A stretch of 5,496 bases of DNA, taken from contig JAGATI010000055.1 of the NCBI GenBank assembly GCA_017621295.1, forward strand, positions 1-5,496, written 5' to 3'. Position numbers and translations under genes: made by a program. The stretch is from Clostridia bacterium (GTDB lineage Bacteria; Bacillota_A; Clostridia; TANB77; CAG-508). Numbering within the stretch: the first letter of the stretch is position 1; each line of letters begins with the position of its first letter. The notes under the pieces are model-generated. The model worked only from the letters and a program-made list of their open reading frames with translations. It did not search any database and was not told the origin of the DNA. This document shows positions 1 through 4,904 of this stretch, piece after piece.

Positions 1-516
1 CAATATAAGTTTTATATGATACCAAAGGAGCTTTTTGTCAATGAAAGATATACTTCTCTATCTCCAGTTGCAATATTGCTTTATGGTATATTATTAGACC
101 GATTAACACTATCTATAAAAAATAATTGGATAGATAAAAACGGAAATGTGTATTTAATTTTTACTAGAAAAGAAATACAAAAATTATTGCATATTTCTGA
201 TAAAACTTGTACAAAGGTATTTAAAGAATTAGTAGATGCTAAATTACTATTAGAAAAGAGTCAAGGAAAAGCAAAGCCCAAACTGCTATATCCTGCTCAA
301 ATGATACATGATGTCAAGTTTGATAATTTGACTCGTAAAGATTACGATTCAAAACCAGAAAATTTTACGACTCATGAATCGGAAAATTTACGACCTAACT
401 ATACAGATAATAATAAATATACTAATAAAATTAAAAAGAGTTTTTGGCACTATGAAAATGAAAGACATTATAGTGAAGAGTTTTTAAATAGCTTATATGC
501 TAATTTAATTGATTAA
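1..516 (+). CDS. repA: Replication initiator protein A, RepA_N family (5'-partial)
   Basis: RepA_N proteins bind the plasmid or element origin through a winged-helix N-terminal domain and start replication. The visible frame reads IPKELF, then SLSPVAILLYGILLDRL, SIKNNWIDKNGNVY and FTRKEIQKLL, the hallmark order of the RepA_N domain (about residues 5-90 of the visible part). The first in-frame ATG is at 16, but the frame is open to base 1 and reads QYKFY just before it. In this family an aromatic-rich stretch ending in FY precedes the IPKELF block, so the true start lies left of the window and ATG 16 is internal. The C-terminal half (about residues 95-171) is polar, Asn/Lys-rich and less conserved, ending in a short acidic helix at the TAA 514-516. 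Family members are often 250 residues or longer, so the tail may be short. The next gene's ribosome binding site overlaps this stop, suggesting co-transcription. Family call is firm; the exact incompatibility group cannot be told. Confidence 0.85.
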   Translation, partial: QYKFYMIPKELFVNERYTSLSPVAILLYGILLDRLTLSIKNNWIDKNGNVYLIFTRKEIQKLLHISDKTCTKVFKELVDAKLLLEKSQGKAKPKLLYPAQMIHDVKFDNLTRKDYDSKPENFTTHESENLRPNYTDNNKYTNKIKKSFWHYENERHYSEEFLNSLYANLID

Positions 517-531
517 AGGAGAATTTTAAAA

Positions 532-939
532 ATGGATGAAAGATATGATGAAAAAGGAAATTTAAAAGAAAGTTTTATAGACAAGAGAACAGGAATTGAA
601 TATAACTTAGTTGGAGATTATTATCTTCCTAATCTTGTACTAGAAGCTGAAGAAAAAGTGATATTAAATAAATATGGATTACTAAGATTAAATTATTTAA
701 AAGAACATAAAAAAGCTGACTATATAATAATGTTTATGAATAAAACTCTAAATAAGCACTTAAAAGAAATACAAGAAACTGCTAAAGCAAGAGTTGATAC
801 ACTTATAAAGGAATTTGCAAAACAAGACAATATTGATGAAGAATTAAAAGCTAAAAATCAATTAGAGTGGGTACAAATGATGAATAACTGTAAAAATAGA
901 GCTGAAGAAATTGTTTTTAGTGAGTTAATATATATTTAA
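532..939 (+). CDS. tnpV: TnpV-like transposon-encoded protein
   Basis: This 135-aa protein matches the TnpV family, small proteins carried by clostridial mobile elements such as the Tn4451 group; their biochemical role is not established. Visible family blocks are GIEYNLVGDYYLPNL (about residues 21-35), LRLNYLKEHKKADYIIMF (about 51-68), a helical stretch with an ETAKARVDTLIKE core (about 82-94), and LKAKNQLEWVQMMNNCKNRA (about 105-124). Length is close to the family norm, so it appears intact. The ATG at 532 follows AAAGGAG (515-521) with a 10-base gap; that site overlaps the stop codon of the repA gene, so the two genes are probably one operon. No terminator is seen between this gene and the acetyltransferase promoter. 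It has no transposase or recombinase catalytic motif, so it should not be read as the mobility enzyme. Family assignment is by recalled motif pattern. Confidence 0.85.
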   Translation: MDERYDEKGNLKESFIDKRTGIEYNLVGDYYLPNLVLEAEEKVILNKYGLLRLNYLKEHKKADYIIMFMNKTLNKHLKEIQETAKARVDTLIKEFAKQDNIDEELKAKNQLEWVQMMNNCKNRAEEIVFSELIYI

Positions 940-950
940 TTTAAAAAGTA

Positions 951-959
951 TGCTATAAT
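951..959 (+). promoter_or_regulatory. Extended -10 promoter for the acetyltransferase gene
   Basis: TGCTATAAT at 951-959 is a perfect TATAAT (954-959) preceded by the TG of an extended -10 element. The region 16-18 bases upstream (about 930-937) has no good -35, which is usual for extended -10 promoters. It overlaps nothing but the 3' edge of the tnpV gap and lies 55 bases before the ATG at 1015, giving the GNAT gene its own transcription start at about 966. Confidence 0.6.
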
Positions 960-1014
960 GCTTGTATAAATACTGAAAATAACAACAAATTTTATTAGAA
1001 AGGAAAATATAAAA

Positions 1015-1824
1015 ATGAATTTAGAATTAATTAAAGACATATATAATTTGCATATTAAAGCATTTGAGGGATTAGACTTTAATGTTATTCGTAAAAATAA
1101 TTGTGAGATTACTTATAATAAAAATATAAAAGACTGTTATAGTAATTTTATTTCAAATTTTGATGTTAGGGATAAACAAGAATTTGAAAATATTATAAAT
1201 GAAGCAGATAAAATTTTTGGTGAAATAAATAGAACTACCGCAGTATATTTGATTCCATTTATGAAAGAACTCTATAATAAAAGACAAGAATATTTTGAAA
1301 AAGATAAATATGAGTTAGTTTCAACTGAGGCATGGCAAATTTATGATGACTTTTCAAAATTAGATAATATAACTACAAATTGCGAATTAAATGTAACATT
1401 GGAACTGGCAACAGATATGAAAGAATATGCTAATTGTGTAATGGGATGTTACCAAACTGATGATGAAGATGATCCTTATGGAGATTTAGATGAAGAATAT
1501 AGACAAGGTTATATGAATTATAAAGATTTATATAGTGACATAAAAAACGAATTCTATTATATAAAAGTTGATGACGAAGTTGTTGGAACAACACAAAGTG
1601 TTTATAATAATAAAGTTTATGGAATTTATAGTTTAGCAATAAAGAAAGATTATAGAAATAAAGGAATTGGAAAAGAAGTATTAAAGCAACAATTACAAAT
1701 GTGTAAATCTAAAAATATTAGTACAGCTTATTTACAAACAGAACAAGGTTTTTATCCAAATAAAATGTATCAAAAATTCGGATTTAAAGATTTATGTTTG
1801 GTATATTACTATTTAAAAAAGTAA
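1015..1824 (+). CDS. GNAT-family N-acetyltransferase, two-part protein
   Basis: GNAT enzymes move an acyl group from acyl-CoA to an amine. The C-terminal part (about residues 125-269) carries the fold: a strand pair FYYIKVDDEVVGTT (about 180-193), motif A with IYSLAIKKDYRNKGIGKEVL (about 204-223) holding the CoA pyrophosphate loop R214-x-x-G217-x-G219, then motif B, where Y247 and N249 precede MYQKFGF (about 251-257). The N-terminal 120 residues are unlike a canonical GNAT core, rich in Asn, Lys and Glu, and could be a degenerate GNAT-like half or a substrate domain. An acidic loop, DDEDDPYGDLDEE, sits at about 149-161. The ATG follows AGAAAGGA (997-1004) with a 10-base gap. The gene has its own promoter and terminator between tnpV and the transfer region, so it looks like cargo. 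Substrate is unknown: drug, peptide or tRNA targets are all possible. No ribbon-helix-helix antitoxin gene lies next to it, which argues against a TacT-type toxin pair. Confidence 0.8.
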   Translation: MNLELIKDIYNLHIKAFEGLDFNVIRKNNCEITYNKNIKDCYSNFISNFDVRDKQEFENIINEADKIFGEINRTTAVYLIPFMKELYNKRQEYFEKDKYELVSTEAWQIYDDFSKLDNITTNCELNVTLELATDMKEYANCVMGCYQTDDEDDPYGDLDEEYRQGYMNYKDLYSDIKNEFYYIKVDDEVVGTTQSVYNNKVYGIYSLAIKKDYRNKGIGKEVLKQQLQMCKSKNISTAYLQTEQGFYPNKMYQKFGFKDLCLVYYYLKK

Positions 1825-1845
1825 TTTATTAACATTATAAATTTT

Positions 1846-1877
1846 AAGAGAGTTAGAATAAAATCTAGCTCTTTTTT
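1846..1877 (+). terminator. Rho-independent terminator after the GNAT gene
   Basis: AAGAG..TTAGA (1846-1857) can pair with TCTAGCTCTT (1864-1873) around a short A-rich loop, with a small internal mismatch, and is followed by a run of Ts to 1877. It sits 22 bases after the stop codon of the acetyltransferase gene and closes that unit before the transfer region. Confidence 0.7.
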
Positions 1878-1910
1878 CTTGGATTTTTACTTAAATTTTA
1901 TCAAAATTAA

Positions 1911-1967
1911 GTGGTAGTACAACTATGATTTTTTTGTATAAAGCAAGCCATGAATTTGTACTACCGC
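1911..1967. repeat. Inverted repeat 1 (10 bp perfect, 12 with one wobble)
   Basis: GGTAGTACAA (1913-1922) is the exact reverse complement of TTGTACTACC (1956-1965). Adding the flanking bases gives a 12-bp stem with one G-T pair (1911-1922 with 1956-1967). The 33-base spacer contains the left arm of inverted repeat 2, so the two repeats interlock. Confidence 0.85.
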
Positions 1968-2012
1968 ACACATTCAAAAGTACAAATTTAAAAATTTGTG
2001 CTTTATACAAAA
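1932..2012. repeat. Inverted repeat 2 (14 bp perfect)
   Basis: TTTTGTATAAAGCA (1932-1945) is the exact reverse complement of TGCTTTATACAAAA (1999-2012). The arms are 53 bases apart and enclose the right arm of inverted repeat 1, making an A-B-A'-B' order. The right arm overlaps a candidate minus-strand -10 element. Confidence 0.85.
1951..1999. repeat. Inverted repeats 3 and 4, mutually exclusive hairpins
   Basis: AATTTGTACT (1953-1962) pairs exactly with AGTACAAATT (1979-1988), extendable to 12 bp through one wobble, with a 16-base loop holding the GC-rich CCGCACAC patch. Separately ACAAATTT (1982-1989) pairs with AAATTTGT (1992-1999) in a tight hairpin. The two use the same central arm, and the first also shares bases with the right arm of inverted repeat 1, so only one of these can form at a time. 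AATTTGTRC also occurs as a direct repeat at 1953 and 1993, 40 bases apart. Confidence 0.75.
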
Positions 2013-2031
2013 CTTTAAGAAAGTTTTACAA
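2002..2031 (-). promoter_or_regulatory. Candidate leftward promoter inside the oriT region
   Basis: On the minus strand TTGTAA (2031-2026) is followed after 18 bases by TATAAA (2007-2002), four and five matches to the consensus boxes. Transcripts would run leftward through the inverted repeats, with no minus-strand gene downstream in this gap. The spacer is occupied by inverted repeat 5. In such AT-rich DNA a chance match is quite possible. Confidence 0.3.
2009..2027. repeat. Inverted repeat 5 (8 bp, 3-base spacer)
   Basis: AAAACTTT (2009-2016) and AAAGTTTT (2020-2027) are exact reverse complements around AAG. The short spacing suits a dimeric DNA-binding protein such as the ribbon-helix-helix MobC encoded next door, though it is also a plausible small hairpin. 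It lies between the -35 and -10 of the candidate minus-strand promoter. Confidence 0.6.
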
Positions 2032-2047
2032 AAAAATATTAAAGATT

Positions 2048-2051
2048 GGAG
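2048..2051 (+). promoter_or_regulatory. Ribosome binding site deciding the mobC start
   Basis: GGAG at 2048-2051 stands 9 bases before the ATG at 2061. The upstream in-frame candidates, TTG 2046 and ATG 2052, overlap or abut this site and cannot use it, so ATG 2061 is preferred. Confidence 0.65.
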
Positions 2052-2060
2052 ATGAAATTT

Positions 2061-2390
2061 ATGAGAAATAGATCAATAAAAAAACAAGTATGGCTTAATA
2101 GTAAGGAAAACGAATTATTAAAAAATAAATGTATGAAAGCAGGTATATCAGAATCTGCTTTTTTTAGACTTGTAATTGAAAACACAGAAATTAAAGAAAA
2201 ACCAGATGAAAACTTTTATAAAATATTAAATGATTTAAGAGGTGTAGCAGTAAATATAAATCAACTAGCAAGAGTAGCAAATAGTTATCAATATGTAGAT
2301 GATAATAAATATTACCCACTTGCTAATAAAGTTAATAATATGATTGATGATTTACAAAAGTTTTATCTTACACCTACTAAAAAAGAATAG
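2061..2390 (+). CDS. mobC: MobC-family mobilization accessory protein
   Basis: MobC proteins bind oriT next to the nic site, help melt it and recruit the relaxase; many also repress the mob promoter. From the ATG at 2061 the product is 109 aa. Residues about 5-40 form a ribbon-helix-helix pattern (IKKQVWLNSKENELLKNKC, then AGISESAFFRLVI). Residues about 59-74 hold LRGVAVNINQLARVAN, the signature block of the MobC family (known pattern G-x-N-x-N-Q-x-A). A basic Lys-rich tail follows. The start is set by GGAG at 2048-2051. The stop codon TAG overlaps the AGGAG of the relaxase gene, so the pair is translationally coupled. No convincing plus-strand promoter was found in the repeat region upstream. 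The repeats there are likely binding targets, which is inference. Confidence 0.88.
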   Translation: MRNRSIKKQVWLNSKENELLKNKCMKAGISESAFFRLVIENTEIKEKPDENFYKILNDLRGVAVNINQLARVANSYQYVDDNKYYPLANKVNNMIDDLQKFYLTPTKKE

Positions 2391-2398
2391 GAGAATTT

Positions 2399-3688
2399 AT
2401 GGCAGTAACTAAATTTTTATCAAGAAAAACAAGATTAGATACAATAATTAAATATATTATGAATGGTGAGAAAACTGAAAAAATGATGTATGTATCAGGA
2501 GTAAATTGTAATCCTAATACTGCAATTCAACAAATGCATGATACAAAGAAAAGATTTAATAAAGAAGGTGGAATTATATCATATCACTTGATACAATCTT
2601 TTGAAGGTAAAGAAGTATCTCCAGAGAAATGTCATGAACTTGGATTACAATATGCAAAAGAAATATTTGGAGATGATTATGAATTTGTAGTTGCTACTCA
2701 CTTAAATACAGATAATGTTCATAATCACATAGTTGTAAATTCTGTTTCATTTAAAAGTGGAAATAAGTTTTATAGTAATAGGGAAACTAAAGATTTTATA
2801 AGAATAACATCTGATTTTATTTGCAAAGAGAATGGATTAAGTGTTTTATCAACTCCATGGAAACACAAAGGTTATTACAAGTTGTATGCTAAAAATAATC
2901 CATATATACAATTAGTAAAGAAAGATATAGATGATGCAATATCAAGTTCATATTCATATAAAGGTTTTAAAACAAGATTAGAAAATCAGGGATATTTTAT
3001 TTCCTATAATGAAGAAACTGGACTTTTAGTTTCAAGAAACAACAGCTATAAAATTGTAAGACCACAAGAGTTATTTGGAGATAACTATACTAAAGAAAAA
3101 ATATTAGATAGAATTGAGAATAAGAATTATAATAAAATATATATTCCAAAGAAAAAGTACAAGATGACTATAGAAGAGTATAATAAATTTAAACAAAGAC
3201 AAAGAAAATATCAATTAGGAAAACTTCCTATACTTTATATTTTGATATGTCTATTATTGAAAATCGACCTCCTACCTCAAAGAGTTCAATTAAATAATCA
3301 TAAAGTTCCTGTTACAAGAGAAATGAAAATAGCAATAAAACATTTAAAAAGCTTAAGTGAGCAAACTATTTTACTTACTGAAAATAAAATCAATAATCTA
3401 AATGAATTAAAAAGTTATAGGTATAATCAAGAAGAAAAATTAAGAATTTTAAAAGGTAAAAGAGAAAGTTTATGGAGAAAAAGAAGTAAAGAAACGAACC
3501 CAGAAATAAAAGAAAAGATTACCCACGAAATTGATGATTTAAAGGTTTTGATTAAGAAAGTTAATAAAGATATTGTTAATTGCTTTGAAATTGAAAATAG
3601 AACTATTCTGCTTCAAAATCAACTTGAAATTGAAAAGACAAAAGAAATAATTAATGAAAGGAAGAAAAATAAATCAAAAATCAGATAA
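2399..3688 (+). CDS. mobA: Relaxase/mobilization nuclease, MOBP (VirD2-like) type
   Basis: The relaxase nicks one strand at oriT, stays covalently bound to the 5' end through a tyrosine and leads the strand into the recipient. The N-terminal 150 residues carry the three MOBP motifs: I, IIKYIMNGEKTEKM with likely catalytic Y19 and VSGVNC after it (compare KYITDEQGKTE in RP4 TraI); II, YHLIQSF with S67; III, HLNTDNVHNHIVVNS with metal ligands H101, H108, H110 and D105. The rest has the FGDNYTKEKILDRIE block (about 226-240), a hydrophobic stretch at about 276-292, which may be a buried helix rather than a membrane segment, and a long Lys/Glu-rich probable coiled coil (about 308-425). At 429 aa it looks complete. 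ATG 2399 follows AGGAG (2389-2393), which overlaps the mobC stop. No coupling protein or secretion gene is nearby, so transfer must use a helper. The stop codon lies within the left arm of the hairpin at 3682-3714. Confidence 0.93.
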   Translation: MAVTKFLSRKTRLDTIIKYIMNGEKTEKMMYVSGVNCNPNTAIQQMHDTKKRFNKEGGIISYHLIQSFEGKEVSPEKCHELGLQYAKEIFGDDYEFVVATHLNTDNVHNHIVVNSVSFKSGNKFYSNRETKDFIRITSDFICKENGLSVLSTPWKHKGYYKLYAKNNPYIQLVKKDIDDAISSSYSYKGFKTRLENQGYFISYNEETGLLVSRNNSYKIVRPQELFGDNYTKEKILDRIENKNYNKIYIPKKKYKMTIEEYNKFKQRQRKYQLGKLPILYILICLLLKIDLLPQRVQLNNHKVPVTREMKIAIKHLKSLSEQTILLTENKINNLNELKSYRYNQEEKLRILKGKRESLWRKRSKETNPEIKEKITHEIDDLKVLIKKVNKDIVNCFEIENRTILLQNQLEIEKTKEIINERKKNKSKIR

Positions 3689-3714
3689 GATGCTGTCTAA
3701 CAGCATCTTATCTG
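3682..3714 (-). terminator. Perfect 14-bp hairpin terminator between convergent units
   Basis: CAGATAAGATGCTG (3682-3695) and CAGCATCTTATCTG (3701-3714) are exact reverse complements around the loop TCTAA. Read on the minus strand the stem is followed by ATTTTTGATTTATTTTT, a good U-rich tail, whereas the plus-strand side continues with CAAATTAAAAT. It therefore best serves the leftward HD/MazF unit and could act weakly for the relaxase transcript. The relaxase stop codon TAA (3686-3688) is inside the left arm. Confidence 0.75.
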
Positions 3715-3729
3715 CAAATTAAAATAATC

Positions 3730-3780
3730 TTATTTTTTTAATACATAGACTAACCACTTATTATTGTTATAGCCACCTTT
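3730..3780 (-). other. In-frame 16-codon open tail after the HD fragment stop
   Basis: Immediately past the stop TAA (3783-3781) of the HD C-terminal fragment, the same frame stays open for KGGYNNNKWLVYVLKK and ends at TAA (3732-3730). There is no in-frame ATG, GTG or TTG at a sensible distance from the AAAGGTGG at 3780-3773, which otherwise looks like a ribosome binding site. It may be the eroded 3' end of a lost gene, or a chance open stretch; stop readthrough is possible but unsupported. Confidence 0.3.
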
Positions 3781-4338
3781 TTATTCAAAATCAAAATCTA
3801 AAAAAACATATTTTGCAGTTTTATACTGAAGTGCATCGTTAATATCACTATTTGCCTTTTCAGAAATATCTTTTATTCTTTTGTATTCATTGTTCAATCT
3901 ATCTAAAGGATTAATATATCTCTTTTTTACTCTTTCTATATTAACAAAGTATTTGCTTTCTGGAAGAGTTTCACTTGTATTAACTTCTATTGCATTTTCC
4001 CATTTTTTAAAGCACTCTGCAATATTATCTTCATTACATTTTTTTATTCTATCAATTAGATCTTTTTCGGATAAATTATACATTTCTTTTATACTAATTA
4101 AATTTTTGTCTAACATTTTTTTCATAATATCAGCCAACATTTGCATTGTAAATAAAGTTTTTTCTCTTATATATAATCTTGATAAAATGCTCATTGTATG
4201 TACAAATTTTTCAGCTATAGTAACATCTTTAAAACCTAATTCATCTATTCCATTTTCATCTTTTTGAATTTCAATATTATCATAAATCTCTTTAACTTCT
4301 TCCAATGTCCAAAATTTTTCAGTTACTCCAAAGTCCAT
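3781..4338 (-). pseudogene. C-terminal fragment of a frameshifted HD-domain protein
   Basis: This frame encodes 185 residues from ATG 4338 to TAA 3781. It has no HD catalytic motif itself. Its first residues overlap the end of the upstream HD reading frame by 20 bases, and it continues as FGVTEKFWTLEEVKEIYDNI, which reads as the natural sequel of the DRLEYTLSNG block in the other frame. The bases before ATG 4338 (CTCTTTCAA on the minus strand) are no ribosome binding site, so independent translation is unlikely; coupling through the overlap is the only alternative. The content is helical and charged (KKMLDKNLISIKEMYNLSEKDL and similar), ending in AKYVFLDFDFE. Joined by removing one base near 4330-4333, the two pieces would make a protein of 351 aa from ATG 4837. 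Either a recent inactivating mutation, a sequencing error, or programmed frameshifting would explain it. The frame remains free of stops over its whole length, so any break is recent. Confidence 0.6.
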
Positions 4339-4837
4339 TTGAAAGAGTATATTCTAATCTATCACTTGAAAGCCTTGGTGTGTCATTATCTGCAATTGGA
4401 TAGATGTGATAATCTGCTACTTCTTCTACTTTAATACCATCTCTATTTAATAGATACATTAATTCTTCTGAATCTTGTATAATTTTAGTTGTTAATTCTT
4501 CTGTAGATTCTTGCTTTTCGTAATCTTTGTTCATAAAATCAATAGAGTGCTTAAATACAGGCGTTGCAATATCGTGAAATAGACCAGCTAAAGTTTGCTT
4601 CTTATCTTTAGTAAAATGCCAAATTATCAAACTAACAGCAATACTATGATCTAAACTTGAGTACCACATTTGATTATACATTTTTGAATATATAGTGCCA
4701 CAACTTACACTTATCTTAGATTGTTTCAGCATTGCTGGAGTATTAATATACTCATTTAAGAACTCTGGAAAGTCTTCTGACAATATTTTATAATATGATT
4801 TAATTGTTTCATTTAAAGTATCAATATAATTATTCAT
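4319..4837 (-). CDS. HD-domain phosphohydrolase, N-terminal part (frameshifted gene)
   Basis: HD proteins are metal-dependent phosphohydrolases acting on nucleotides or phosphodiesters. From ATG 4837 the product is 172 aa. It shows the signature H...HD...D: LDHSIAVSLIIWHF with H64, TLAGLFHDIATPVF with H88-D89, and RLSSDRLEY with D159; an extra histidine (H97, in VFKHSIDF) follows the HD pair. Thus all expected metal ligands lie in this frame. It then leaves the conserved sequence after SNGL and stops three codons later at TGA 4321-4319, while the neighbouring frame carries on the protein. I prefer ATG 4837 because AAGAAGGA (4857-4850) lies 12 bases upstream; the in-frame TTG at 4888 has no such site. 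It is 67 bases after the MazF-like gene on the same strand and probably shares its transcript. Substrate is unknown. Whether the shortened form folds or works is also unknown. Confidence 0.7.
   Translation of the reverse strand: MNNYIDTLNETIKSYYKILSEDFPEFLNEYINTPAMLKQSKISVSCGTIYSKMYNQMWYSSLDHSIAVSLIIWHFTKDKKQTLAGLFHDIATPVFKHSIDFMNKDYEKQESTEELTTKIIQDSEELMYLLNRDGIKVEEVADYHIYPIADNDTPRLSSDRLEYTLSNGLWSN
4328..4333 (-). other. Frameshift point in the HD gene (CTT-TGG)
   Basis: On the minus strand the HD frame reads AAT GGA CTT TGG AGT AAC TGA. Skipping one base after CTT gives GGA GTA ACT GAA, the downstream 185-residue frame. The crossing must occur between an in-frame TAG of the second frame (within GATTAG upstream) and the TGA of the first, and best at CTTT (4333-4330). 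The CTT-T context equals the slip codon of the prfB +1 site, but the next codon is TGG, not a stop, and no upstream AGGGGG-like stimulator is seen. Confidence 0.6.
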
Positions 4838-4849
4838 TTTATTTAATAT

Positions 4850-4857
4850 TCCTTCTT
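4850..4857 (-). promoter_or_regulatory. Ribosome binding site supporting the HD start at 4837
   Basis: AAGAAGGA on the minus strand (4857-4850) precedes ATG 4837 by 12 bases, longer than ideal, but it is the only purine-rich site near any start candidate of the HD frame. Confidence 0.5.
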
Positions 4858-4904
4858 TTAAATTAATTTTATTTTTAATATTTATCAAGTGTACATTTAA
4901 TAAC

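Larger units (their letters stand above)
1911..2027. other. oriT: Putative origin of transfer (oriT) upstream of mobC
   Basis: This gene-free stretch (the gap runs 1825-2060) contains five overlapping inverted repeats and lies directly before mobC and the relaxase gene, the usual place for an oriT. It also holds a GC-richer patch, CTACCGCACAC (1961-1971), that stands out from the AT-rich surroundings; its complement reads GTGTGCGGTAG, recalling the GTGCG of RSF1010-type nic regions. The sequence shows the repeats and position; the oriT function is inferred from the adjacent relaxase and MobC. It could instead, or also, be an operator for autoregulation of the mob genes or an RNA control element. 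Confidence 0.6.

Noticed and set aside
1430..1639. Minus-strand open frame of 69 codons inside the acetyltransferase gene
   Set aside because: Tyr/His/Leu-rich antisense shadow lying over the GNAT motif region; no start signals.
1879..1907. Plus-strand promoter TTGGAT-17-CAAAAT for the mob genes
   Set aside because: Only three and four matches to the consensus boxes in very AT-rich DNA; no better plus-strand promoter was seen, so the mob promoter is left unassigned.
1950..1991. Thirteen-codon ORF (ATG 1950 to TAA 1991) inside the repeat region, possible leader peptide
   Set aside because: No Shine-Dalgarno stands before it (AAAGCAAGCC only) and its span is explained by the inverted repeats; attractive as an attenuator but unsupported.
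1911..2027. CRISPR array or replication iterons in the repeat region
   Set aside because: The repeats are inverted and dissimilar, with only one short direct repeat (AATTTGTRC twice), so neither an array nor an iteron cluster is supported.
2046..2060. TTG 2046 or ATG 2052 as the mobC start
   Set aside because: The GGAG ribosome binding site lies at 2048-2051, overlapping or touching these codons; ATG 2061 has the right spacing and gives the usual MobC N-terminus.
3682..3714. The perfect 14-bp palindrome as a Xer/dif or resolution site
   Set aside because: The long exact stem with a 5-base loop, the T-rich minus-strand tail and its place between convergent genes fit a terminator; dif sites have imperfect 11-bp arms around a 6-8 bp centre.
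3881..4267. Plus-strand open frame of 128 codons opposite the HD C-terminal fragment
   Set aside because: It is the complement of a Lys/Glu/Ile-rich coding frame, giving a Phe/Leu/Ser-rich, membrane-like shadow; no ribosome binding site or family motif is present.
4319..4321. TGA read as Trp, making the HD frame continue
   Set aside because: Past TGA the frame meets TAA within about nine codons and gives no family-like sequence, while the neighbouring frame clearly continues the protein.
4838..4888. TTG 4888 as the start of the HD protein
   Set aside because: No ribosome binding site before it, and the 17 extra residues are low-complexity Lys/Asn/Ile; ATG 4837 has AAGAAGGA upstream.
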